A stretch of 64,000 nt of DNA from Marinomonas polaris DSM 16579 (GTDB lineage Bacteria > Pseudomonadota > Gammaproteobacteria > Pseudomonadales > Marinomonadaceae): assembly GCF_900129155.1 (NCBI RefSeq), contig NZ_FQVF01000012.1, positions 1 to 64,000 on the forward strand. Reading direction: 5' to 3'. Below the pieces are notes generated by a model. The model saw only the letters and a program-made list of their open reading frames with translations, had not been told where the DNA came from and did no database searches. The stretch's first letter is position 1; each line of letters opens with the position of its first letter. Made by a program: the position numbers and the translations under genes. Positions 1 through 9,036 of this stretch are shown piece after piece.

Positions 1-878
<878 letters not shown>

Positions 879-1048
879 GTTCCTTCCTTTTTATTTTGCT
901 TTCTTAGATGAATAATCAACTTTATGTGTGGTTTGGTATTATAGCTATTAAGCGGTTATACGGTGACGTAATTATTACTATACTACACGTTGTGTATTGC
1001 TACCTTATTGGAATATTCTTACTTCAGATGTCGTTTTTTTGGACGTAA

Positions 1049-2032
1049 TTATGATTGCGCTACTCTATCAAATTCAGAATCTATTTCTTTTAAGACAGCT
1101 AGCACTAAATTTTTAAATGATAGGAAAGCGTCGTCCCAAGAAACTGGGCTTTTAGAATAGACAATGGGTTCGACGTACTCTTCGTACCTTTGTCTATGAA
1201 TCACATTGGTTTCCAGTAGATTTAGTCCGTAGCGTAATTCATTATAGGGAGAGGCAACCATTTGAGGGTGCTGACTTCCGTATCGAACGGTATCCATGTG
1301 AACCACTTTTTTCACCAAATTTGCTAATGCTGGTAAATCTGAAGCTTGGTGCTGTTGAGTACAATAGGTGTCGTAGACGTGTCGGATTAAAGTTTGATCA
1401 TCCGCTCGTTCAATACTTCTATTACTACTCGCGGTACGGCGTAGCATGGAAATCATTTTTTCAGCTTGAGTTTCAAGAATACTGGCACATGGAAAGCTTG
1501 AAACTTCTGCCTTCTCAGACAAAATTTCGGAGTAAATGGATTGGATTTTTCTTTCATCAGCTTTGGTTAATAACTCAGATTCGATGAATTCCAATTTTAT
1601 AAATGGTCTTAGGCATGGTGCTTGTTGATGTTGTTGCGGGTAGCGAATATCAAAACAAAAATAGCGGTATTCATCGCTAATTCTGACATCAGATTCTATA
1701 GAGAAAACATTTGAATTTGTAAGAATGTCTTCGATTTCGTTTTTAATGGTTCTTCTTACGCTTTTTTTGATAGATCTAGAATTAAGGTTTGAGAAAGTAG
1801 CAGAGGGGATGAGTTTTAGGTCAATGTCTTCCGACATTCGATAGGTTTTTACTTTTGATTTAGCCAGTGCTGTTCCACCAGAAAATACAATTTGATGGTA
1901 AGTTAAATTTAGTGGTGCAATTAGCTTAAGAAGCTGAACAGCATAGTAATCTTTTTCAACGATAGCAGGGTTACCAAGGCCAAGTGCATCAGCAACGTCA
2001 ACAAATAAGCTGCTATCAAGCAACGTTGACAC
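1049..2032 (-). CDS. AbiEii/AbiGii-type nucleotidyltransferase toxin
   Basis: This 327-aa protein belongs to the AbiEii nucleotidyltransferase family, toxins of type IV toxin-antitoxin systems linked to phage abortive infection. It shows the GGTALAK motif (residues 52-58) and RMSEDIDL (65-72) with the acidic metal-binding residues, preceded by the conserved IVEKDYY (24-30). The GTG start at 2032 lies inside the end of the upstream antitoxin gene, a 17-nt overlap that implies translational coupling. Family members transfer nucleotides to targets such as tRNA; the substrate here is unknown. The frame is intact. Confidence 0.88.
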   Translation of the reverse strand: MSTLLDSSLFVDVADALGLGNPAIVEKDYYAVQLLKLIAPLNLTYHQIVFSGGTALAKSKVKTYRMSEDIDLKLIPSATFSNLNSRSIKKSVRRTIKNEIEDILTNSNVFSIESDVRISDEYRYFCFDIRYPQQHQQAPCLRPFIKLEFIESELLTKADERKIQSIYSEILSEKAEVSSFPCASILETQAEKMISMLRRTASSNRSIERADDQTLIRHVYDTYCTQQHQASDLPALANLVKKVVHMDTVRYGSQHPQMVASPYNELRYGLNLLETNVIHRQRYEEYVEPIVYSKSPVSWDDAFLSFKNLVLAVLKEIDSEFDRVAQS

Positions 2033-2417
2033 GTTGGTTTCCTACTATGATTTTGCGTTTAAAACGTGGGCTTTTTGGGCGGATTTTGATGTTGGCTGGA
2101 ATCTGTGTACTCTCGCCAACCATGTTCATGGAAGAAAGTTCATCCAGTTGGTATTCAACGCCAAGCTTTTCCATCACTTCGATCATAACACCATCCGTCC
2201 CAGCTGGATTGTCTGGCATTAGCTTGCCAGTGATACGGTTTTCTCTAGCGCGAACGTACAATCCGTAGCCTATTTTCATCACATTACCTTCACGGACTAA
2301 AGTACGTAATGCCCGTCCTACTTGGTCGTAATCTGCTATATCAGTAAAATCAGCGCGTAAAAATACAGAACGCTTAGAACGCCTTACTCTCGTTTTTACT
2401 TTATCTAATATAGTCAT
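2016..2417 (-). CDS. AbiEi-like antitoxin / transcriptional regulator (DUF6088 type)
   Basis: This 133-aa protein precedes and overlaps the AbiEii-type toxin. Family antitoxins have an N-terminal winged-helix domain that represses their own promoter and a C-terminal part that counters the toxin. An earlier in-frame start at 2477 exists, but ATG 2417 is preferred: it has AGGAGG six bases upstream and begins MTILDKV, and the earlier start would run through the operator-like repeats. Residues 10-55 (RRSKRSVFLRADF, GRALRTLVREGN, IGYGLYVRA) fit the helix-turn-helix and wing. Family assignment is by motif and partner gene. Confidence 0.8.
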   Translation of the reverse strand: MTILDKVKTRVRRSKRSVFLRADFTDIADYDQVGRALRTLVREGNVMKIGYGLYVRARENRITGKLMPDNPAGTDGVMIEVMEKLGVEYQLDELSSMNMVGESTQIPANIKIRPKSPRFKRKIIVGNQRVNVA

Positions 2418-2449
2418 ACCACGCCTCCTGAAACTGCCTCTTAGTGTAT

Positions 2450-2488
2450 GCAAAAATGCGACAAAATACAAAAGCAAAAATACGACAA
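2450..2488 (-). promoter_or_regulatory. Direct-repeat operator candidate of the AbiE-like operon
   Basis: Two 15-base direct repeats, at 2450-2464 and 2474-2488, read on the coding strand TTGTCGcATTTTTGC and TTGTCGtATTTTTGC. They differ at one base and are spaced 24 bp apart, 33-71 bp upstream of the antitoxin start. AbiEi-type antitoxins are known to autorepress through repeats near the promoter, so these are the likely binding sites; binding itself is inferred. Confidence 0.6.
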
Positions 2489-2584
2489 CAGTTTATTGTT
2501 TAAGCCAGATGATATTTAAGTTAAAGCTGATTGCTTTATCTTCAAAAAGACGACCACAAAAAATAAAAGCTTTGCTTTAAACCG

Positions 2585-2647
2585 TCTGATTACGGTCGGA
2601 ATTAAAGAGCGAAATAAAGGTTGGGAATACAAAGCGTTTGAATGGAA
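2585..2647. repeat. Dispersed repeat remnants (copies recur near 4.2 and 4.6 kb)
   Basis: The 15-mer GTCTGATTACGGTCG at 2585-2599 recurs exactly at 4197-4211. The 39 bases at 2609-2647 recur at 4622-4660 with 3 mismatches. No reading frame links them. They look like decayed copies of a dispersed intergenic repeat rather than genes. Confidence 0.7.
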
Positions 2648-2675
2648 ATCAGAAGACCGTAACTGAAACTAATCT

Positions 2676-3116
2676 TTATGTTTTTTCGGCACTGCCTCTG
2701 CCTTCTGAATATTGCGGCAAACCGTCTGTCACCGGATTCCAACAAGCAGAATAATGCATGAATATATGGGCATCGGGTCTGTTTGGTATGTCTGAATCTA
2801 GAGTTCCCAGTGAGAACTCTACACACTCTCCGCTGTCGTTTGATGACATAAACACAAGGCTTGAACCGCAGTTATTACAAAATAGTCTTTTGCTACCATT
2901 GACGCCCAAATACTCTTTCAAGTTTTCTTTGCCCGACAGCCAATGAAAATTCTCTGCACGAGCTTCACCAAAGGTCGCGAACGCCGCGCCATGAAATTTT
3001 CGACACATTGAGCAGTGACAGTGCGCCATTTCCTTTTCGATTTTATCAACAGAATATTTGACTGCACCGCAAAGACACGATCCCTTGTATGGTGGAAATA
3101 CTTCAATATCAATCAT
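2676..3116 (-). CDS. GFA (CENP-V/glutathione-dependent formaldehyde-activating) family protein
   Basis: This 146-aa single-domain protein has the zinc-binding cysteines of the GFA fold: CLC (C14, C16), CHCSMC (C33, C35, C38) and CNNC (C80, C83). Length and cysteine spacing match the family. The family is named for a proposed glutathione-formaldehyde activity, but most members have no established substrate, and nothing nearby suggests formaldehyde metabolism. The gene sits alone between repeat-rich stretches. Confidence 0.88.
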   Translation of the reverse strand: MIDIEVFPPYKGSCLCGAVKYSVDKIEKEMAHCHCSMCRKFHGAAFATFGEARAENFHWLSGKENLKEYLGVNGSKRLFCNNCGSSLVFMSSNDSGECVEFSLGTLDSDIPNRPDAHIFMHYSACWNPVTDGLPQYSEGRGSAEKT

Positions 3117-3153
3117 TTCAATGCTCCGCTGAATTTTTCTTAAGAATAAGATT

Positions 3154-3591
3154 TTATTCTGTATGTAGTTCTAACAATAATGATTCAAACAAGAAATGAG
3201 CCACAGACCTATTACATGCATTTATGTGTTTCTCGTCATCTAGATACACATACATCTTATTTACCCAGCGTAATTGTTCCTCTGTATAATTTGCCCATAA
3301 AAAGTCAGTTGTTTGACCGCGTGTTCTAGATGCACAAATAATTATATTACTGGATGGCACATCATTGAGACCTAAATGCTCTTTTATGATTTCTGCATTA
3401 TCTCCAGGAGTCACTATGCTAACTATTTTTTCCTTGATTTTGAAAGTAACAGAGAAATCTAATTCGCATTCAATACGTCCAGAGGTCAAAGTAGCCACCT
3501 TATCTAGCTTTTGAGCAAGGTAGCGTAATGTAGACGTTTTGCCTGTATTTTCCGCCCCATACAAGACGTATAACAACTGATTGTTTTTCAT
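3154..3591 (-). CDS. Small P-loop NTPase, function unknown
   Basis: This 145-aa protein has a Walker A motif GAENTGKT at residues 12-19 right after the first beta strand. A later hydrophobic strand NIIICASRTRG resembles the segment of small nucleotide-binding proteins where a threatened or mobilised substrate is recognised. There is no accessory domain or transmembrane segment. The ATG at 3591 has GGAG just upstream. I do not recognise a characterised family. The position in a variable patch suggests an accessory gene. Confidence 0.6.
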   Translation of the reverse strand: MKNNQLLYVLYGAENTGKTSTLRYLAQKLDKVATLTSGRIECELDFSVTFKIKEKIVSIVTPGDNAEIIKEHLGLNDVPSSNIIICASRTRGQTTDFLWANYTEEQLRWVNKMYVYLDDEKHINACNRSVAHFLFESLLLELHTE

Positions 3592-3675
3592 TAATTCTCC
3601 ATTAATGCGAAGGTTTGGCTCAGATCAAAAATAGAATTGTGACGTTTTCTTCAACACAATGAGTGGACGATAATG

Positions 3676-3864
3676 TCACTTTCTATCGCAATGCAATTTG
3701 CCCGCTTTGCCCCAATGCTCATCATCGAAGTTTTGGAAAAATACTGTGATGGCTTCAGGTGGTAATTCATAGGCTTCTTCAAATGCTTCAGTAATTCGTT
3801 GAATCAATAATTGTTTTTGCTCTTTGCTACGACCTGGAGATTGTTGGATAGTTATTATTGGCAT
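3676..3864 (-). CDS. Tautomerase family protein (4-oxalocrotonate tautomerase-like)
   Basis: This 62-aa protein begins Met-Pro, so Pro2 becomes the N-terminal catalytic base after Met removal, as in 4-oxalocrotonate tautomerases. Its length is that of a single tautomerase subunit, which assembles as a hexamer or dimer-of-trimers. ATG 3864 has GGAG upstream. A MITE begins 16 bp upstream of the start codon, so the native 5' region has been replaced or separated from the gene. The substrate is unknown. Confidence 0.85.
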   Translation of the reverse strand: MPIITIQQSPGRSKEQKQLLIQRITEAFEEAYELPPEAITVFFQNFDDEHWGKAGKLHCDRK

Positions 3865-3880
3865 GAACTTGCTCCTTTTA

Positions 3881-4020
3881 GAGGCTGTCGCAAAACTACT
3901 GCGCTCGATAATTCAGCGTTAAAAATCGTCTCAAAATGCTCATTTATAGGTATAAACTCCGCTTTTTCGTCGGTTTTTTGCCTTGCCTTATCTTCGCTCG
4001 TTACCTTTTGCGACAGCCTC
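3881..4020. mobile_element. MITE, 140 bp, 15-bp perfect terminal inverted repeats, 5-bp target duplication
   Basis: The ends GAGGCTGTCGCAAAA (3881-3895) and its exact reverse complement (4006-4020) bracket 110 bp with no credible gene. Direct TTTTA copies flank the element at 3876-3880 and 4021-4025, the expected footprint of transposition with a 5-bp duplication. It must move with a transposase supplied elsewhere; the parental IS family is not identified here. Confidence 0.85.
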
Positions 4021-4259
4021 TTTTAGATAGTAGTAAACATTGAACTAATATAATGGGTGAATGATTTTTCGTTATAACAGAGCTGCTGTGACCGACTCAA
4101 TAATAGTCATAGATACTAAAAGACTTTCTAGTTAGCTACCAGTGTTTAGCTTACAAACCTTGATGTCGCCCTAAAGGACGACTTACCTTAGAAAATGTCT
4201 GATTACGGTCGTGCCTTCCTTATGTAGACCTACAAAAACCGATTAATTCTGCTAAACCT

Positions 4260-4423
4260 CATCCACACTTTCTGAACTCATATCATAGAAGAACGAACTT
4301 TGACGCGTTCTTTGCCAAAGTGTCGATTGACCTTACAGTTAAAGATAAACGATTCTTGATGAAGTCCACTAAAGTCCATCTACGCTTTCTGAACTGATAC
4401 CACAGAAGAACGAACTTCGACGC
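4260..4423. repeat. Pair of 47-base direct repeats, 117 bp apart
   Basis: Positions 4260-4306 and 4377-4423 match at 41 of 47 bases; both contain the core AGAAGAACGAACTT. Neither copy is coding. They could be halves of a decayed intergenic repeat unit. Confidence 0.65.
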
Positions 4424-4621
4424 AATCCTGATTGCGCGACTATATGGAGTTTCAGAGTCAGTTAAAAATTCCCTTCTTACAATTGCAAAAACAATCTATG
4501 CCTTCTGTGCGTTAGGTCAGAAGACAAATATCTATACAAAAGGGGTTTACGAGGCAATCTCCCTTAAAGCGAATTTTTGGTTACTTTTTGGGCGCTAGCA
4601 AAAAGTTACCCGCCCAGCAGG

Positions 4622-4660
4622 GCGGAATAAAGGTCGGGAATATAAAGCGTTTGAATGGAA
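4622..4660. repeat. Second copy of the 39-base dispersed repeat
   Basis: The copy matches 2609-2647 with 3 mismatches in 39 bases, in the same orientation about 2 kb away. It ends just before the palindrome and GG-N10-GC sequence upstream of urtA. Confidence 0.7.
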
Positions 4661-4668
4661 CCAGAAAA

Positions 4669-4708
4669 GGCACTCGTATTGCCCTATACGTCAAATGACG
4701 TATAGGGC
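4669..4708 (+). promoter_or_regulatory. Perfect 13-bp-arm palindrome with a possible sigma-54 promoter, upstream of urtA
   Basis: GCCCTATACGTCA (4681-4693) and its exact complement (4696-4708) are separated by AA, giving a 28-bp palindrome. Immediately upstream, GGCAC-tcgta-TTGC (4669-4682) has GG-N10-GC spacing like a -24/-12 sigma-54 promoter. Nitrogen control of urea uptake by NtrC and sigma-54 is common, but the match is partial, and a start site inside the palindrome would be unusual. The palindrome may instead be an operator. Confidence 0.4.
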
Positions 4709-4844
4709 TAAGTCATTTCGCGCATACCCTTCCAACGGTGATTTTTTAATACTGGCTCTACGGATTTGAGGTGTTAGAACGTTTTCTAAAAACTTCACCT
4801 GAAGACTCAACAATATTATAAATCACAATAGGACGGCTCCAACT

Positions 4845-6128
4845 ATGAAAATCAAAACGCTTACATCTGCGATTGTGCTCTCTGGTGCAACGCTTATTGC
4901 GCTTCCTTCGCTGGCGGCAGACACAATCAAGGTCGGTGTGTTGCACTCATTGTCTGGCACGATGGCGATTTCTGAAACCACGCTAAAAGACACTGTCTTG
5001 ATGATGGTGGATGAGCAAAACAAAAAGGGTGGTTTGTTAGGTAAAAAGATCGAAGCTGTGGTGGTTGACCCAGCGTCAAACTGGCCATTGTTTGCAGAAA
5101 AAGGTCGTGAGTTATTAACCAAAGACAAAGTGGATGTGATTTTTGGTAGTTGGACATCGGTTTCTCGTAAATCGGTATTGCCTGTATTGGAAGAGTTGAA
5201 CGGTTTGATGTTCTACCCAGTTCAGTACGAAGGCGAAGAGTCGTCTAAAAACGTGTTCTATACAGGGGCTGCGCCAAACCAACAGGCGATTCCTGCGGTG
5301 GATTATTTGATGAACGATCTTGGCGTAGAGCGTTTTGTGTTAGCCGGAACCGATTACGTTTATCCACGTACCACTAACAAAATTCTTGAAGCCTACCTAA
5401 AAGGTAAAGGCGTTGCTGCAAGCGACATTATGATTAATTACACGCCATTTGGTCATTCTGATTGGCAGTCGATTGTGTCTGACATCAAAAAATTCGGTAG
5501 CGAAGGTAAGAAAACCGCGGTGGTTTCTACTATCAATGGTGATGCCAACGTGCCTTTCTACAAAGAATTGGGTAACCAAGGTATTTCATCTGAAGACATC
5601 CCTGTGGTGGCTTTCTCTGTGGGTGAAGAAGAGCTTTCTGGTTTAGATACGAAACCATTGGTTGGTCACTTGGCAGCTTGGAACTATTTCGAAAGCGTAG
5701 ACACACCTGAAAACGAAGCGTTCATCAAGGCTTGGCATGCATACACAAAAAATCCTGATCGCGTAACGAATGACCCAATGGAAGCGACTTATATCGGTTT
5801 CAAAATGTGGGCAAACGCGGTAACAAAAGCGGGCACAACGGATGTTGATGCGGTTGAGCAAGCTATGATCGGTCAAACAACGCCAAACCTTACTGGCGGT
5901 ATTGCAGTAATGAACAAAAACCATCACTTGAGTAAGCCTGTACTGATTGGCGAGATCCAAGACGACGGTCAGTTTGAAGTGGTTTGGAAAACTGATGGCG
6001 TGGTTGCGGGTGATGCTTGGTCTGATTTCTTGCCAGGTTCTAAAGATCTGATTTCAGATTGGACGGCGCCGATCAAGTGCGGTAACTACAACACCAAAAC
6101 TAAGACATGTTCTGGTCAGAATTACTAA
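4845..6128 (+). CDS. urtA: Urea ABC transporter, substrate-binding protein
   Basis: This 427-aa periplasmic protein captures urea and delivers it to the UrtBC channel. A signal peptide (KIKT start, hydrophobic core, cleavage near ALPSLAA, residues 19-25) precedes a Leu/Ile/Val-binding-type fold starting DTIKVGVLHSLSG, with the family-typical FGSWTS and VQYEGEE segments. Its position before urtBCDE and urease supports urea over branched amino acids. ATG 4845 has AGGA upstream. A hairpin with a T-run after the stop probably keeps binding-protein mRNA above that of the channel genes. Confidence 0.95.
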   Translation: MKIKTLTSAIVLSGATLIALPSLAADTIKVGVLHSLSGTMAISETTLKDTVLMMVDEQNKKGGLLGKKIEAVVVDPASNWPLFAEKGRELLTKDKVDVIFGSWTSVSRKSVLPVLEELNGLMFYPVQYEGEESSKNVFYTGAAPNQQAIPAVDYLMNDLGVERFVLAGTDYVYPRTTNKILEAYLKGKGVAASDIMINYTPFGHSDWQSIVSDIKKFGSEGKKTAVVSTINGDANVPFYKELGNQGISSEDIPVVAFSVGEEELSGLDTKPLVGHLAAWNYFESVDTPENEAFIKAWHAYTKNPDRVTNDPMEATYIGFKMWANAVTKAGTTDVDAVEQAMIGQTTPNLTGGIAVMNKNHHLSKPVLIGEIQDDGQFEVVWKTDGVVAGDAWSDFLPGSKDLISDWTAPIKCGNYNTKTKTCSGQNY

Positions 6129-6154
6129 TTTGACCCATTCCCAGGGGTAACCTC

Positions 6155-6206
6155 GACTCTCTGTCTAGCAGGCTAATAAGCGAGTTAGTCAGAGAGTTAT
6201 TTTTTA
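6155..6206 (+). terminator. Rho-independent terminator or attenuator between urtA and urtB
   Basis: ACTCTCTG (6156-6163) pairs with CAGAGAGT (6190-6197), with further CTA/TAG pairing inside the loop, and is followed by a T-rich run at 6198-6205. It lies inside the urt gene series, so partial readthrough is expected. Confidence 0.7.
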
Positions 6207-6283
6207 CCTTCGAACAAGCTTCTAACTTCTTTTTAGCGTTGTGTTTTTGAATGCTATCGCAATAAACCTACGACACTTGGAGT

Positions 6284-7906
6284 ATGACCTTGAGACGTAT
6301 CACCTTGAGACATTGTATTGCACTTTGTTGCTGTCTTTTTGGGCTCTTTTCCCTTTCTACTCATGCGGCTGAATCAGTGTCTTTAGATCCTTTGCTTGCT
6401 GAGTTAGGTGAGGCCAAAATCAAAGATATGGAGCCTATTCTAGTCAGAATCGAAGCCGTATCCGATGAAACCGTTCTGCCGCTTCTACGCACCTTATTAA
6501 ACGGTAACTTGTATTACATCAAGGCAGAAAAAAAGGTCATTGGTCAATTCGAAACCAACGGCGAAACTTATTACAAAGACGTATTTACTGACGAAATCAA
6601 CGCTGGCATTGATAAGCGTGATGTCGACAAAATCCGTGTGAACAATAACTTACGTGGGTATTTGCGTAACGCCATTGCCCGTATTCAACTTACTTCCAAA
6701 TCGCCAAGCGTGCGTGAAAATGCCGTACGCGAATTACTGTCCAAATTAGATGGCAGCACAGTGGCGGTGTTAGAAGGTCTTTACCCGAACGAGACCAATA
6801 AAAAAGTAAAAGACGCTATGGGATTGGCGTTGGCTATGAATACTGCGTCACAAACGGAATTGGCAGCGTCTAACCGTATCGCTGCGATTGAAAAGCTTTC
6901 CTCTAGTTTAGAAAACGATGTTCGAAACCTACTGACTACCTTAACTCGTGATGACAATACGGCGGTGGTGAGTGCTGCGAATATCGCCTTAGAAAAAATC
7001 GCACAACGGGCGAATCGTTTTGCCTTTGTCGATCAGTTATTTTTTGGTTTAAGCCTTGGCTCTGTGTTGTTGCTGGCGTCTATTGGCTTGGCGATTACCT
7101 TTGGGGTAATGGGCGTTATTAACATGGCCCATGGCGAAATGATTATGCTCGGCGCTTACACGACGTATGTGGTGCAGATGATGATGCCGAATTACATCGA
7201 TTATTCAATTTGGGTAGCGATTCCTGCGGCCTTTTTGGTGTCGGGTTTGATGGGCGTGTTGATCGAGCGTTTAGTGATTTGCCGCTTGCATGGTCGCCCA
7301 TTAGAAACCTTGCTAGCGACCTTTGGTATCAGTCTGATCTTGCAGCAATTGGTGCGAACCATTTTCTCGCCGCTTAACCGTCAAGTGTCTACGCCTAGCT
7401 GGATGAGCGGCTCTTGGGAAATAAACCCAGTGTTGTCTTTGACGTTGAACCGTTTGTACATTCTTGCCTTTGCCTTGCTGGTATTTATCGTCTTGGTGAT
7501 TGTATTGAAGAAAACTCCCCTTGGTCTAAACGTTCGTGCGGTATCGCAAAATCGCAACATGGCAAAAGCCATGGGGGTGAAAACCAATTGGGTTGATGCG
7601 ATGACCTTCGGTCTGGGTTCTGGTATCGCTGGTATTGCGGGTGTTGCCTTGAGCCAATTAACGAACGTTGGGCCAAACTTGGGGCAGGCCTACATTATCG
7701 ATTCTTTCATGGTGGTGGTGTTCGGTGGCGTGGGTAACTTGTTGGGTACTTTAGTTGCTGCCTTCACTTTGGGTATCGCGACGAAGTTTCTTGAACCAAC
7801 CACGGGTGCGGTTCTCGCAGCGATTCTGGTGTTGGTGTTTATTATTCTCTTTATCCAAAAACGTCCTAAGGGACTCTTTCCACAAAAAGGGAGGGCGGCA
7901 GAATGA
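6284..7906 (+). CDS. urtB: Urea ABC transporter, permease UrtB
   Basis: This 540-aa inner-membrane protein forms half of the urea channel. A signal-like segment (residues 8-28) is followed by about 200 residues predicted to be periplasmic with alpha-helical repeats. A LivH-type permease then starts around residue 250 (FFGLSLGSVLLLASIGLAIT) and includes the conserved GVINMAHGEM motif. The long N-terminal extension is usual for UrtB and separates it from LivH. The ATG at 6284 has GGAG only a few bases upstream. The end overlaps urtC by ATGA. Confidence 0.93.
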   Translation: MTLRRITLRHCIALCCCLFGLFSLSTHAAESVSLDPLLAELGEAKIKDMEPILVRIEAVSDETVLPLLRTLLNGNLYYIKAEKKVIGQFETNGETYYKDVFTDEINAGIDKRDVDKIRVNNNLRGYLRNAIARIQLTSKSPSVRENAVRELLSKLDGSTVAVLEGLYPNETNKKVKDAMGLALAMNTASQTELAASNRIAAIEKLSSSLENDVRNLLTTLTRDDNTAVVSAANIALEKIAQRANRFAFVDQLFFGLSLGSVLLLASIGLAITFGVMGVINMAHGEMIMLGAYTTYVVQMMMPNYIDYSIWVAIPAAFLVSGLMGVLIERLVICRLHGRPLETLLATFGISLILQQLVRTIFSPLNRQVSTPSWMSGSWEINPVLSLTLNRLYILAFALLVFIVLVIVLKKTPLGLNVRAVSQNRNMAKAMGVKTNWVDAMTFGLGSGIAGIAGVALSQLTNVGPNLGQAYIIDSFMVVVFGGVGNLLGTLVAAFTLGIATKFLEPTTGAVLAAILVLVFIILFIQKRPKGLFPQKGRAAE

Positions 7907-9036
7907 CACGTCTTACAGCTTGGTTTTCTGAAGGGCGCTCGACGGGCAAACACACTCTGCCATTTGTGGTGATTTTATTGAGTGTGACGATTCTTGCTTC
8001 GGCAGCGAATCTGTTTTTACCTGTCGACTCGATCTTCTATGTCAGCACTTACACCATCACGCTTTTAGGTAAGTATTTGTGCTACGCCATGCTGGCGTTG
8101 GCGGTGGATATTATTTGGGGTTATTGCGGTATTTTGAGTTTAGGTCACGGGGCATTTTTCGCCTTGGGCGGTTACGCGATGGGCATGTATTTGATGCGCC
8201 AAATCGGTGATCGCGGGGTTTATGGTAATCCTTTACTGCCTGACTTTATGGTGTTTTTGGATTGGAAAGAATTGCCATGGTTTTGGCTGGGGATGGATCA
8301 GTTCTGGTTCGCCATGTTGATGGCTGTGGTGGTTCCCGGTTTCTTAGCCTTTGTGTTTGGTTGGTTGGCGTTTCGCTCTCGTGTTACCGGCGTTTACCTT
8401 TCCATCATGACGCAGGCCTTAACTTATGCCTTGTTGCTGGCCTTCTTCCGCAACGAAATGGGCTTTGGCGGCAACAATGGTCTGACCGATTTTAAAGAAA
8501 TCCTTGGCTTTAATTTGCAAGCCGACAGCACGCGCGTAGCTTTGTTTTTGATTACAGCGATTTTGCTGGCGGTGATCTTCGTGGTCAGCCAGAAGATCTT
8601 GTCCTCTCGTCTTGGCAAGGTGGTGTTGGCGATTCGTGACTCGGAATCTCGCTCACGCTTTATTGGTTATCGCACTGATAGATACAAGGTCTGGTTGTTT
8701 GTCTATTCCGCTGTGATTGCAGGTATTGCCGGTGCTTTGTATGTACCACAAGTCGGCATTATCAACCCTGGCGAGTTTTCTCCTATCAACTCTATCGAGA
8801 TGGTGATTTGGGTAGCAGTGGGTGGCCGTGGCACCTTAATTGGCGCGGTGATCGGTGCATTGTTGGTGAACTACGCGAAAACCCGTTTTACCGCGATTAT
8901 GCCGGATGCTTGGCTGTTCGCCTTGGGTGCCATGTTTGTTCTGGTTACCTTGTATTTACCAAAAGGCTTGATGGGTTTGTATGGGCAGCTAAAGGCCAAG
9001 CGAAATACAGTTATGAATAAGGAGTCGCAAGCATGA
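7903..9036 (+). CDS. urtC: Urea ABC transporter, permease UrtC
   Basis: This 377-aa inner-membrane protein is the LivM-like second half of the channel. It has multiple hydrophobic helices and the family segment GYCGILSLGHGAFFALGGY near residues 73-91. The region around AIRDSESRSRFIGY, near residue 247, is the cytoplasmic coupling loop that contacts the ATPases. The 4-bp ATGA overlaps at both ends, with urtB and urtD, indicate tight translational coupling. Confidence 0.93.
   Translation: MTRLTAWFSEGRSTGKHTLPFVVILLSVTILASAANLFLPVDSIFYVSTYTITLLGKYLCYAMLALAVDIIWGYCGILSLGHGAFFALGGYAMGMYLMRQIGDRGVYGNPLLPDFMVFLDWKELPWFWLGMDQFWFAMLMAVVVPGFLAFVFGWLAFRSRVTGVYLSIMTQALTYALLLAFFRNEMGFGGNNGLTDFKEILGFNLQADSTRVALFLITAILLAVIFVVSQKILSSRLGKVVLAIRDSESRSRFIGYRTDRYKVWLFVYSAVIAGIAGALYVPQVGIINPGEFSPINSIEMVIWVAVGGRGTLIGAVIGALLVNYAKTRFTAIMPDAWLFALGAMFVLVTLYLPKGLMGLYGQLKAKRNTVMNKESQA

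Larger units (their letters stand above)
4021..4844. other. Gene-free stretch with decayed repeats upstream of urtA
   Basis: No reading frame here looks real. The stretch holds the second copy of the 15-mer repeat (4197-4211), a 47-base repeat pair (4260-4306 and 4377-4423), the 39-base repeat (4622-4660), and the urtA upstream region with a long palindrome at 4681-4708. A second partial inverted repeat, TTAGAA-cgtt-TTCTAA, lies at 4774-4789. The sequence around 4560-4625 resembles a dispersed noncoding repeat found between genes in gammaproteobacteria. Confidence 0.6.

Noticed and set aside
3811-4026. 71-aa + strand reading frame
   Set aside because: Made mainly of the MITE and antisense to the tautomerase start.
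4260-4423. CRISPR-like repeats
   Set aside because: Only two copies, 6 mismatches in 47 bases, no array or cas genes.
4681-4708. Rho-independent terminator
   Set aside because: The palindrome has a 2-base loop and no T-run on either strand.
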